Shown here in pieces: positions 1-6,814 of a stretch of 64,000 bases of DNA. Under the pieces are notes generated by a model. The model ran no database searches and was not told where the DNA came from. It saw nothing but the letters and a program-made list of their open reading frames with translations. The DNA comes from Paenibacillus sp. R14(2021) (GTDB taxonomy: Bacteria; Bacillota; Bacilli; Paenibacillales; Paenibacillaceae), in contig NZ_CP080269.1 in assembly GCF_019431355.1 (NCBI RefSeq), positions 3,748,501 through 3,812,500 on the forward strand. Direction: 5' to 3'. Position 1 is the first letter of the stretch, and every line of letters begins with the position of its first letter. Position numbers and translations under genes: made by a program.

Positions 1-718
1 CCCCCTGCAAAATCACTTCTTTATCGCAATTGCCTTCCTTGCGAAGCCAGAACATCTTCTGATATAAGAAGCAGTAGTCGACCGGAATGACCGTATCGGC
101 CGTCCCGTGCACGATCAAGACATCGCCGCTGTACCCGCGAAGCTCCGTTAGCGGCTGATACTGTGCCAGCGAGTCGGTAAACCGCTTCGTGAACAGGTAG
201 TGCATATAATCCGCCTTGCCGGCCGTTTCGATCTCTTCAATCGCTTTGGTACCAATGATATTGCGAATATCCATGAACGGGTGGGCGACCGGCGCCCACA
301 GTACAAGCGACTTCACCCGCGAATCGCGGGCTGCCGTCAGCACCGCAACAGCGCCGCCGAGGCTGTGTCCGAGCAGGATAAGGCGCTCTGCATCGACGAG
401 ATCCAGGCTGAGCGCATAGTCGATCACCGTGCGCGTCTGCGCAATCAGCTCATCCAGGCCGCCGCTGCCGTAGTCGCCGGTGCTCTCGCCGCAGCCGCCG
501 TAATCGAAGCGAAGCACCAAGTAGCCGCTGCTCGTCAAGCGTTCCGCCGCTTCGACGAACAACCGGTCCGTCCCCATCCGATTGCCGATAAAGCCATGGG
601 CAATAATGACGATCGGAAGTTTGGCGGGACGCTTAACCCCTGCATCTACGGCCGGATATTGAAGCACACCGGCTAGTTCGATATCGCCGCTCTTAATTGT
701 TATGGTATGATTCATCAT
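1..718 (-). CDS. Alpha/beta hydrolase (partial, 3' end outside window)
   Basis: The minus-strand reading frame is open from an ATG at 718 to the window edge (239 codons), so the C-terminus is missing. The product looks like a serine hydrolase of the alpha/beta fold. An oxyanion-type HGF follows the second strand, the nucleophile elbow is GHSLGG at mid-protein, and a catalytic-aspartate-type segment HGTADTVIP lies near the cut end. The catalytic His would lie beyond the window. An AAGGTGG ribosome site sits 5-6 bases before the ATG, and a second in-frame ATG follows directly. It resembles the BAAT/dienelactone or X-Pro-peptidase-like esterases that are common in Bacillota; the substrate cannot be told. 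Confidence 0.85.
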   Translation of the reverse strand, partial: MMNHTITIKSGDIELAGVLQYPAVDAGVKRPAKLPIVIIAHGFIGNRMGTDRLFVEAAERLTSSGYLVLRFDYGGCGESTGDYGSGGLDELIAQTRTVIDYALSLDLVDAERLILLGHSLGGAVAVLTAARDSRVKSLVLWAPVAHPFMDIRNIIGTKAIEEIETAGKADYMHYLFTKRFTDSLAQYQPLTELRGYSGDVLIVHGTADTVIPVDYCFLYQKMFWLRKEGNCDKEVILQG

Positions 719-765
719 TGGCACCACCTTATTCCCTATAATTCCTACCTACTTTGTTGGAATTA

Positions 766-794
766 AGAATAGCACGGATTTCGGCAGTCGTCAA
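766..794 (-). promoter_or_regulatory. Promoter of the alpha/beta hydrolase gene
   Basis: On the minus strand TTGACG (789-794) and TATTCT (766-771) are separated by 17 bases. An inverted repeat AATTCC/GGAATT (740-745 and 759-764) lies just downstream, around the expected start of transcription, and could be an operator. Confidence 0.55.
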
Positions 795-807
795 TTCCAT
801 TTCATGC

Positions 808-1503
808 CTAATCACCAATATGCTTGAGCGCCTCGCGGACGCTAAGCGGCGACAGCGGCGTCTCCCGTACAAATGCGCGAACCGCGCCCGCATCCGTCTT
901 GCCGTACTCCCGAAGCGCCCAGCCGATCGCCTTGCGGATGAAGAACTCCTCCTCATGCGCCGTGCGCCTAATCAGCGCGAACAGCAGCGCCGCGTCCGTG
1001 CGCCCTTTGTAGCCGAGCTGGAACAAAATCGCGCTGCGCCGCAGCCACAGGTTGTCCGAAGCAATCCATTTCTCCGTATAGGCCGGAATAAGCTCCGGAT
1101 GCATCGCGAAGAGGGCGCCTGCAAAATGACCAGCCAGCAGGTCGACCGTGTCCCACCAAGCATGCGTCGTAATCAGCATTTCGAGCAGCGCCGTTTGCTC
1201 AGGCGGCAGCTGCTTCTTGCGCTTCTCCATCAGCACCATAGCGGTATAATGAAACTCCCGCTCCGGCTGCGCCCACAGGTCTCTCACAACCGCTTCCAGC
1301 GTTTCGCCCTGCGGAAAGCCGTGCACCTTGGTGAACGTCTTCGTGAGCGCGGCCCGCTCCGGCGTCCGGATACCGAGAAAGGAAAACTGGTTTCGCATAT
1401 ATGCCGTCATACCCGCAGCCGTCTCGGCATCGCGATGTCCGCGCAGCAAGGTCTGCAGCTCAGCGCTGTAAGCCGCAGCGTCTTCCACTTTCACAGCCGC
1501 CAT
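808..1503 (-). CDS. DNA alkylation repair protein, AlkD-like
   Basis: The 231-residue product matches the AlkD family of HEAT-like-repeat DNA glycosylases, which excise positively charged alkylated bases such as 3-methyl- and 7-methylguanine. Visible family features are the N-terminal segment with RTPERAAL, the central WWDTVDLLAGH segment (conserved Trp and Asp in this family) and the following helix with WLRRSAILFQL. The length is normal for the family. Its ATG is preceded by AAGGAGG at good spacing. It stands alone between the hydrolase and hemD, all on the minus strand, with 147 bases to hemD. The cytoplasmic DNA-repair role is inferred from family only. Confidence 0.85.
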   Translation of the reverse strand: MAAVKVEDAAAYSAELQTLLRGHRDAETAAGMTAYMRNQFSFLGIRTPERAALTKTFTKVHGFPQGETLEAVVRDLWAQPEREFHYTAMVLMEKRKKQLPPEQTALLEMLITTHAWWDTVDLLAGHFAGALFAMHPELIPAYTEKWIASDNLWLRRSAILFQLGYKGRTDAALLFALIRRTAHEEEFFIRKAIGWALREYGKTDAGAVRAFVRETPLSPLSVREALKHIGD

Positions 1504-1565
1504 TGTCTCTGCCTCCTTGGCGCCGTCTACGCGTTCGCCATCGTTTACTCAAACCGATTATAGCA

Positions 1566-1597
1566 GAAGAGCCCCTCTTATTTCAGAGGAGCTCTTC
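1566..1597 (-). terminator. Hairpin downstream of hemD
   Basis: GAAGAGCCCCTCT pairs with AGAGGAGCTCTTC (one wobble or mismatch) around a six-base loop. There is no real U-tract on either side, so it may be a weak terminator or an mRNA 3'-end structure for the nirBD-hemD unit. Confidence 0.4.
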
Positions 1598-1650
1598 AAG
1601 ATAGCCTATAGATAAACGATATTCAAGAGCACTACGTCCGGACAGCCTCC

Positions 1651-2475
1651 CTACGCAACGTAATGACCGCCGGATTCGCCGAAGAACTTGCTCATCGCCA
1701 CAACCATATTGCCCATGCGTTCCTCTTCCGGGAACAGCACGCGCCGCACGCCTTCCTCATGAATCGCTTCCGCGGTCACTTTGCCAACCGCAACCGCCAG
1801 GACGGCGCCCGAGAAAGCAGCGCGAATCTCATCTAGTCTGCCTAGCTTAGCCGCGCAGCCCATGACGTATCGTACCTGCACCGTGCTGGTGAACGTGACA
1901 GCGTCGACCTCCGCAGCGATAATTTCTTCGATTAATTGCTCGACAACATTGCCCTCCGGCGGAATATGCCGGTAAGGCAGCAATTCCTCGCACAGCGCGC
2001 CGCGGCCAGCCAGCTCGCCGATGATGCGCGGAGACGGGTCGCCATACAGCTGAAGCACCACGCGCTTGCCATGCAGCTCGCAATCCCCCATGGCGCGCAG
2101 CAGACCAGCCGTGGTTCCGTCATCGTCTCGCACCGCTGGGGCGATGCCGATCTTGCGAAGCGCGTTGACCGTCTTGTAGCCGCGGGCGGCAATCTTCATG
2201 CCGCCGAGCGTTTGCAGCAGCGGCTCCGTCAGCCCATGCCGTTCCGCCGTCTGCAGCAGCGCGTCCGTCCCTACGCCTGTCGTCAAGACGAGCCAGTCCG
2301 CCGGCTGCGCAATGAGGGCCCGCAGCTGCGCCTCAATCTGGGTATCGTCTAGAAAGACGGTGCCTTGCGCGGGCCGCAGAATCGCCGAACCGCCGAATTT
2401 GGCTACTATCTTGCTGAGATCGTCCGCTTTGCGCGGACCTGTCACCGCAATGACCTTCCCTTCCAATCGCGCCAT
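1651..2475 (-). CDS. hemD: Uroporphyrinogen-III synthase
   Basis: The product (274 residues from the chosen ATG) looks like a two-lobed HemD-type uroporphyrinogen-III synthase. The first lobe has LEGKVIAVTGPR and LVLTTGVGT; the second has LYGDPSP, VDAVTFTST and VAVGKVTAEA. The enzyme cyclises hydroxymethylbilane to uroporphyrinogen III, the precursor of heme and siroheme. It lies 52-68 bases behind nirD in the same direction. This fits supply of siroheme to NirB, although no methyltransferase or ferrochelatase for siroheme is in the window. The start is uncertain: ATG 2475 has a GGGGGCGG upstream, while ATG 2490 (five codons earlier) is also possible. Confidence 0.85.
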   Translation of the reverse strand: MARLEGKVIAVTGPRKADDLSKIVAKFGGSAILRPAQGTVFLDDTQIEAQLRALIAQPADWLVLTTGVGTDALLQTAERHGLTEPLLQTLGGMKIAARGYKTVNALRKIGIAPAVRDDDGTTAGLLRAMGDCELHGKRVVLQLYGDPSPRIIGELAGRGALCEELLPYRHIPPEGNVVEQLIEEIIAAEVDAVTFTSTVQVRYVMGCAAKLGRLDEIRAAFSGAVLAVAVGKVTAEAIHEEGVRRVLFPEEERMGNMVVAMSKFFGESGGHYVA

Positions 2476-2542
2476 CGCCACCGCCCCCATCCTTAAGCCT
2501 GCTCACTTCGAACGCTTCATCTCAATCAGCTTCCGCCTGCGC

Positions 2543-2878
2543 TTAGGAAACCTTCGTTCCCAAGCCGTCTTTCAGAAACAAGATCACAATACCTCCGCCG
2601 TCCACTTCAACGCGGTACGTCTCGACGCAGCCGTCATCAGGCGCTTGCACAAGGCCGTCGTGCAGGTTGATCTTCCGGTCGTGAAGCGGACAGAAGACAT
2701 GATGATCGCATACGATGCCTTCCGAAAGCTTGCCCTGCTTATGCGGGCACAGATTGTCAATCGCCTTGACCGTTCCGTCGGACAGCTTGAACATCGCCAG
2801 CTCCAGTGTCCCCATCCGAAAAACTCGGCCAGAACGCTCGGGAAATTCAGAAATATGTCCCACAATCACTTCGTTCAT
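2543..2878 (-). CDS. nirD: Nitrite reductase (NAD(P)H) small subunit, Rieske-type
   Basis: The 111-residue protein is of the NirD/NasE type. A Rieske [2Fe-2S] site is complete: Cys44-Pro-His46 and Cys63-Pro-Leu-His66, in the usual spacing, after an N-terminal strand-rich region. It partners the large subunit NirB, encoded 65 bases upstream, in cytoplasmic six-electron reduction of nitrite to ammonium. The ATG follows GGAGCAGGAG. It is the second gene of the nirB-nirD-hemD unit and shares that unit's control. Confidence 0.93.
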   Translation of the reverse strand: MNEVIVGHISEFPERSGRVFRMGTLELAMFKLSDGTVKAIDNLCPHKQGKLSEGIVCDHHVFCPLHDRKINLHDGLVQAPDDGCVETYRVEVDGGGIVILFLKDGLGTKVS

Positions 2879-2943
2879 CGTTCTCCTGCTCCTTTACGCT
2901 GCCGCCGAGGCGGCAGCATTGTCTCTTCTAGTGGTCATCCTGC

Positions 2944-5406
2944 TTATTTGGACTCATTCGCCGCAGCCGCTTCCGGATTCACGGCGCCTTTAGCCGTCAG
3001 TGCATCGAAGGCAACGCGCAAATCGTCGTTCTCGATGATTTGCTTCCAAGGATCCTGCATCAAATCCAGCGTTTTGTCGATGCGGGCATTCAGCGCATCG
3101 CGGTCTTCCTTCTTCTCAAGCGCCTTCTTGACCGTATCCAGACCGACGCGCACCGCCCACTCGCTCGTACGCTCCAAGTAATTCGCCGTCTCGCGGTAAT
3201 ATTGCAGGTAAGCGCCCGTCCACTCCAGCACTTCTTCCTCCGTCTTCACTTTAACCAGCAGGTCCGCAGCGCGGACGCGGGTACCGCCGTTGCCGGCCAT
3301 GTAGAGCTCCCAGCCGCCGTCGATTGCCACGACGCCAAGATCTTTAATCGTCGCTTCCGCACAGTTGCGCGGGCAGCCGGATACGGCCAATTTCACTTTA
3401 TGCGGCGTATCCAGACGCTCGAATTTCTTCTCCAGGTCGATGCCCATCTTGATGGCATCCTGCGTGCCGAAGCGGCAGAACGTATTGCCTACGCAGGTTT
3501 TGACCGTACGCAGCGATTTGCCGTATGCATAGCCGGATGGCATATCGAGATCCTTCCACATGCCCGGCAGGTCTTCTTTCTTCACGCCGAGCAAGTCGAT
3601 CCGCTGCCCGCCGGTAAATTTCACAAGGGGCACCTGATATTTCTCAGCAACGATGGCGATCCGCTTCAGATCCTCCGGCGTCGTTACGCCGCCATATATA
3701 CGGGGAACGACGGAGAACGTGCCGTCCTTCTGAATGTTCGCATGGTTACGTTCGTTGACGAAGCGGGATTCCGGCTCATCCCCGTGCTCTTCCGGGAACG
3801 CCATGCCCAGGTAGTAGTTCAAGGCAGGACGGCACTTGGAGCAGCCTTCGGGATTATGCCATTCCAGGACGTGCATAACTTCCTTCGTCGTCGTCAGACG
3901 CATTTGCTGAATTGCGTTCACCACTTCATCGCGGGACATCGTCGTGCAGCCGCAGATGCCTTCCTTCACTTTCGTTACTTGATCGGCGCCGAGCGTCGTC
4001 GTCAGAATCGCTTCCACGAGCGGTTTACAGCCGCCGCAGCCTGCAGATGCCTTGGTGCAAGCCTTCAATTCGCCAAGGCTGACGCAGCCCTTCTCCGTAA
4101 TCGCTTCTACTAATGTATCTTTCGTAACCCCGTTACAGCCGCAGACGATTTCGTCGCCACTCATGGCCGTTACCAGATCTTCCATGCTAAGCGTTTTGCT
4201 TCCGCCGCCGCCCGAAGGTCCGAACAGCACTTCCTTTTCTTTGCCCGTAAAATCCTGGCCACTGCGGATGAGCGAGAACAGCCGCGAGCTGTCGCTCGTA
4301 TCGCCGAAGAGCACGGTGCCAATGATTTTGCCGTTCTCGAAGACGACTTTCTTATACACGCCGTCCAGGTCATCCTGCACGCGGAGCGCCTTCGTACCGG
4401 GTTCGTCGGTATAACGGCCCGCCGAGAATACGTTGACGCCGGACACTTTCAACTTCGTCGAGAGCACCGTGCCATGATAGCCGCCGCTGTCGACGCCGGC
4501 CAGCTTCTTCGCGAGAACCGCGCCTTGCTCATACAAGGGGGCCACGAGCCCGTAGGTCAAGCCGCGATGCTCGGCGCACTCGCCGACGGCATGGATATTC
4601 GGGATGCTCGCTTGCAAATGGTCGTCGACGACAATACCGCGGTTCACTTCAAGGCCGCTTTCCTTCGCCAGCCGCGCGTTCGGCCGGATACCGACCGCCA
4701 TAACGATCAGGTCCGCCGCTTCATGCGTGCCGTCCTCGAAGGTCAGCCCCGTAACGCGCTCCTTGCCGGTGATGCGTGCGGACTTATGCTCCATAAGGAA
4801 CCTCATGCCTTGGCTCTCCAGCTCCGCTTTCAGCATGCGGGACGCCGTTTCGTCCAACTGGAGGTTCATCAAATTCTTGTTGATATGCACGACCGCGACT
4901 TCCATGTTCAGGTTGATCAGGCCGCGCGCCGCCTCTAGACCAAGCAGGCCGCCGCCGATGACGATCGCTTTGCGATAGTTCTTCGAAGTCTCCATCATCG
5001 TCTCGCAGTCTTTGATATCGCGGAAGGCGATGACGCCTTCCTTGTCCGCGCCAGGCAGCGGGAGCATGAACGGCACCGAGCCCGTTGCGAACACCAGCTC
5101 ATCGTAGGCAAGTGTAACGCCTGCGTTTGTTGTAACAGTCCGCTCCTCCGCGTCCACCGATACGGCCTCTTGGCCCGTCAGCAGCTGGATGCCGTTGTCG
5201 CGGTACCAATTCCAGTCGTTCAATATAATGTCCTTCATGCTTGCATCCCCGGCGAGTACGGAGGAGAGCATGATGCGGTTATAATTCGGATGCGGCTCGG
5301 AGCCGATAATGACAATTTCATAGCGGTTCGGGTTAAGCTTCAGCAATTGTTCAACAAAGGAAACGCCTGCCATGCCGTTTCCAATCATGACTAATTTCTT
5401 TTTCAT
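2944..5406 (-). CDS. nirB: Nitrite reductase (NAD(P)H) large subunit, siroheme enzyme
   Basis: The 820-residue product has the full NirB/NasD domain order. An FAD-binding GNGMAG lies at residues 9-14 and an NAD-binding GGGLLG at about 151-156. Two BFD-like [2Fe-2S] modules follow (Cys422, 424, 457, 460, then Cys485, 487, 522, 525). Next come the ferredoxin-like nitrite/sulfite reductase domain and the siroheme/[4Fe-4S] domain with Cys638, Cys644, Cys678 and Cys682 (TCVGNTFC and SGCPRNC). It reduces nitrite to ammonium in the cytoplasm. ATG 5406 is chosen because TAGGAGAG lies seven bases before it and MKKKLVMIGNGMAG is a normal NirB start; a further upstream ATG at 5490 would add 28 unrelated residues. 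A roughly 330-base leader precedes it (see leader features). Confidence 0.96.
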   Translation of the reverse strand: MKKKLVMIGNGMAGVSFVEQLLKLNPNRYEIVIIGSEPHPNYNRIMLSSVLAGDASMKDIILNDWNWYRDNGIQLLTGQEAVSVDAEERTVTTNAGVTLAYDELVFATGSVPFMLPLPGADKEGVIAFRDIKDCETMMETSKNYRKAIVIGGGLLGLEAARGLINLNMEVAVVHINKNLMNLQLDETASRMLKAELESQGMRFLMEHKSARITGKERVTGLTFEDGTHEAADLIVMAVGIRPNARLAKESGLEVNRGIVVDDHLQASIPNIHAVGECAEHRGLTYGLVAPLYEQGAVLAKKLAGVDSGGYHGTVLSTKLKVSGVNVFSAGRYTDEPGTKALRVQDDLDGVYKKVVFENGKIIGTVLFGDTSDSSRLFSLIRSGQDFTGKEKEVLFGPSGGGGSKTLSMEDLVTAMSGDEIVCGCNGVTKDTLVEAITEKGCVSLGELKACTKASAGCGGCKPLVEAILTTTLGADQVTKVKEGICGCTTMSRDEVVNAIQQMRLTTTKEVMHVLEWHNPEGCSKCRPALNYYLGMAFPEEHGDEPESRFVNERNHANIQKDGTFSVVPRIYGGVTTPEDLKRIAIVAEKYQVPLVKFTGGQRIDLLGVKKEDLPGMWKDLDMPSGYAYGKSLRTVKTCVGNTFCRFGTQDAIKMGIDLEKKFERLDTPHKVKLAVSGCPRNCAEATIKDLGVVAIDGGWELYMAGNGGTRVRAADLLVKVKTEEEVLEWTGAYLQYYRETANYLERTSEWAVRVGLDTVKKALEKKEDRDALNARIDKTLDLMQDPWKQIIENDDLRVAFDALTAKGAVNPEAAAANESK

Positions 5407-5421
5407 GGCAATCTCTCCTAA

Positions 5422-5498
5422 AAGTTTTTGCGAAACCTTCCTTAAGCAACTTCTTCGGAAGCAAAAACTCACTTCGGAAGCATAAGCCAAGTTTTTGC
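5422..5498 (-). promoter_or_regulatory. Alternative hairpins next to the nirB ribosome site
   Basis: On the minus strand GCAAAAACTT occurs twice (5498-5489 and 5431-5422), with its complement AGTTTTTGC (5469-5461) between them. The complement can pair with either copy, nine bases each way. The downstream copy ends directly at the TTTAGGAGAG ribosome site, so the two folds are mutually exclusive and only one sits next to the start. A CTTCCGAAG motif is also present twice. A translational switch is an inference from geometry alone. Confidence 0.4.
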
Positions 5499-5629
5499 GG
5501 AACCCGTAGACTCCATTGTTTCCTTGATGCAGAACGACCGTTGAACGGCTATCACAAAGCTCCCTTGCCTTGCTGCTTTATCGCTTATATTGGAATTCTG
5601 ATGACTTCATTGCCCTTACCGACTGCCTT

Positions 5630-5684
5630 AAAAACATAAAAAGCCCATCCCGCAGTCAAAAAACATTGACGCGTGTGATAGGCT
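5630..5684 (-). terminator. Leader terminator of nirB
   Basis: On the minus strand AGCCTATC pairs with GATGGGCT (eight pairs, one G-U), followed inside by CGC/GCG and GTCAA/TTGAC around a TGTTTT loop. The U-rich run TTTTTATGTTTTT comes after it. Its left arm AGCCTATC reuses bases 5677-5683 of the second ANTAR-type hairpin, so terminator and hairpin cannot both form. This is the expected layout of an attenuator that an ANTAR protein relieves. Confidence 0.8.
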
Positions 5685-5718
5685 CCATTGCCGGATCGTG
5701 AGGGCACGCCATTGTGCC
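5677..5718 (-). promoter_or_regulatory. ANTAR-target tandem hairpins in the nirB leader
   Basis: Hairpin P1 (5703-5718) is GGCAC, loop AATGGC, GTGCC. After five bases, hairpin P2 (5677-5697) is GAT, CC, GGC, loop AATGGA, GCC, T, ATC, i.e. two 3-bp stems with a small internal loop. Both six-base loops have A at position 1 and G at position 4, the known signature of RNA bound by ANTAR regulators. P2 overlaps the left arm of the terminator at 5630-5684. An ANTAR protein gene starts about 250 bases away on the other strand. The pairing is seen in the sequence; binding by that protein is inferred. Confidence 0.85.
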
Positions 5719-5740
5719 GTCGTTCGAAGATCTTGGCCTC

Positions 5741-5769
5741 AGTATATATCGTATTAAGATCTATGTCAA
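5741..5769 (-). promoter_or_regulatory. Sigma-A promoter of nirB-nirD-hemD
   Basis: On the minus strand a perfect TTGACA (5764-5769) and TATACT (5741-5746) have 17 bases between them. Transcription should start near 5734, giving a leader of about 330 bases that includes the ANTAR-type hairpins and terminator. Confidence 0.8.
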
Positions 5770-5780
5770 CATTTCTAACA
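5764..5780. promoter_or_regulatory. GlnR/TnrA box at the nirB promoter
   Basis: TGTCAACATTTCTAACA fits the TGTNA-N7-TNACA consensus of Bacillota GlnR/TnrA at every fixed base. Read on the nirB strand it is TGTTAGAAATGTTGACA, and its last six bases are the -35 box. The narK promoter has nearly the same site at the same place. Overlap with -35 suggests repression, but the sign of control cannot be read from position alone. Confidence 0.75.
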
Positions 5781-5846
5781 TCAAATAACCACTCATCGCT
5801 TACAAATGAATACCGTTCCTTACTTCATATGCACCCATGGAAGATT

Positions 5847-5895
5847 ATATCGTATTACGAACGATATTTGTCGACAGTTAGAGGCAGGGTATGTT
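5847..5895 (+). promoter_or_regulatory. Inverted repeat and weak promoter before the ANTAR gene
   Basis: ATATCGT and ACGATAT (5847-5853 and 5861-5867) form a 7-bp inverted repeat with a seven-base gap. Directly after it TTGTCG (5868-5873) and TATGTT (5890-5895), 16 bases apart, could be a weak promoter. No tandem hexaloop hairpins were found in front of this gene. Confidence 0.35.
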
Positions 5896-5966
5896 ATATT
5901 TTATTACACGTTTACCAAGCCGGATTACGGAAGCCACGCACGACCCCAAGCCTAATGAGGTGACCA

Positions 5967-6524
5967 ATGATGAAATCAATTCTGTTTCTAGAGATTGGAA
6001 GACCCCCTGTTTCCATGCATAGCCTGCAGCAATGCTGCAAGTCGCTTCACCGCGCATCCAATATCAATGATGCCAAAGGCTTCATCAGCATCGTTGATGC
6101 CGTCGTTATGCACGTTCCGAGCGAAACCATGCACGACGTGCAGTCTACGATTGCCGGCATGAGACGGCTGCCCACGATGTGGCTATGTTCAGAGAGTACC
6201 ATGCCTAAAGAAATGGAATGGGGTTTTACATTAGACGGCGTACTGTTCAGTTCCATGAACAGCCTGGAAATGAGTGTTGCGCTGAAATGGGGGTCCCGTG
6301 TTTTCCAGCAGCGCAAACGCTGGGCCGCCGAGCGCGAGCAGCTGATGCAGCGGATCGAGGAACGGAAGTGGATTGATCAGGCTAAAGCCGTATTGTGCGA
6401 AATCAAAGGCATTACGGAAGCGGAAGCTTATGATTTTCTGCGCAAGCAGGCCATGAACGAGCGCAAACGGATCGGCGATATCTCCGCCTCCATCGTGAAA
6501 GTGTATCAGCTCATTCACGGCTGA
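5967..6524 (+). CDS. ANTAR-domain antitermination regulator with degenerate receiver
   Basis: The 185-residue protein ends in a clear ANTAR RNA-binding domain (about residues 118-178): a three-helix pattern with RIEERKWIDQAKAVLCEIKG, EAEAYDFLRKQAMNERK and IGDISASIV. The first 115 residues have the size and strand/helix pattern of a receiver domain. They lack its chemistry: the place of the phosphorylated Asp reads VVMHVPSE, and the acidic pair after strand 1 is reduced to a single Glu. It is therefore probably not a phosphorylated response regulator. GAGGTGA lies four bases before the first of two ATGs. It sits divergently between nirB and narK, whose leaders both carry ANTAR-type RNA hairpins, so it is the likely antiterminator of both, like NasT/NasR elsewhere. 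The signal it senses is unknown. Confidence 0.9.
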   Translation: MMKSILFLEIGRPPVSMHSLQQCCKSLHRASNINDAKGFISIVDAVVMHVPSETMHDVQSTIAGMRRLPTMWLCSESTMPKEMEWGFTLDGVLFSSMNSLEMSVALKWGSRVFQQRKRWAAEREQLMQRIEERKWIDQAKAVLCEIKGITEAEAYDFLRKQAMNERKRIGDISASIVKVYQLIHG

Positions 6525-6541
6525 CAGCGAAAATAATTGTG

Positions 6542-6558
6542 TGTTAGATATATTGACA
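6542..6558. promoter_or_regulatory. GlnR/TnrA box at the narK promoter
   Basis: TGTTAGATATATTGACA is a perfect TGTNA-N7-TNACA site whose last six bases are the -35 box of narK. It differs from the nirB site at only two of 17 positions and has the same register to -35. Confidence 0.78.
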
Positions 6559-6582
6559 CGTAGTTTACGTTAACTCTATAAT
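6553..6582 (+). promoter_or_regulatory. Sigma-A promoter of narK
   Basis: TTGACA (6553-6558) and TATAAT (6577-6582), both perfect, are 18 bases apart. Transcription should start near 6589, directly before the first ANTAR-type hairpin. Confidence 0.85.
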
Positions 6583-6590
6583 GCAACTAA

Positions 6591-6646
6591 GATCACAATG
6601 ACGTGTATCGAACAATAACTTGGCTTGCACACCGACGTGCACAGCC
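6591..6646 (+). promoter_or_regulatory. ANTAR-target tandem hairpins in the narK leader
   Basis: Hairpin P1 (6591-6609) is GATCAC, loop AATGAC, GTG, bulged T, ATC. Hairpin P2 (6622-6646) has a TGCAC/GTGCA stem around loop ACCGAC, extended by GGCT/AGCC across a bulged C. Both six-base loops have A1 and G4, as required of ANTAR target RNA. A 12-base linker separates them. Unlike the nirB leader, P2 does not share bases with the terminator, which starts 11 bases further on. The mechanism may therefore be contact with polymerase or blocking of folding rather than simple base competition. Confidence 0.82.
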
Positions 6647-6656
6647 GATGGCAAAG

Positions 6657-6698
6657 AGGCCGTATTGCAGTTCTTTGACTGCGATGCGGCCTTTTCTT
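6657..6698 (+). terminator. Leader terminator of narK
   Basis: AGGCCGTATTGCAGT pairs with ACTGCGATGCGGCCT (15 pairs, two G-U) around the loop TCTTTG, followed by TTTTCTTGT. It lies about 115 bases before the narK start codon, so it terminates narK transcripts unless overridden. Confidence 0.88.
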
Positions 6699-6814
6699 GT
6701 ATCAGCAGCGTCTGCAAGCACGCTGAATGATGGAGCGAACCGTTTCCACCGTTAATCGCCCGTGAAGAATCCTGCAAGAAAATGAGAATTTCACCTTGGA
6801 GAGGAGCTTTCCCT

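Noticed and set aside
5407..5490. Longer N-terminus of NirB starting at the ATG at 5490
   Set aside because: The 28 extra residues are not NirB-like and would contain the repeat-rich leader and the real ribosome site.
5688..5963. A 91-codon plus-strand frame in the nirB/ANTAR intergenic region
   Set aside because: It runs antisense through the ANTAR-type hairpins and the nirB promoter, lacks a ribosome site and has no recognisable fold pattern.
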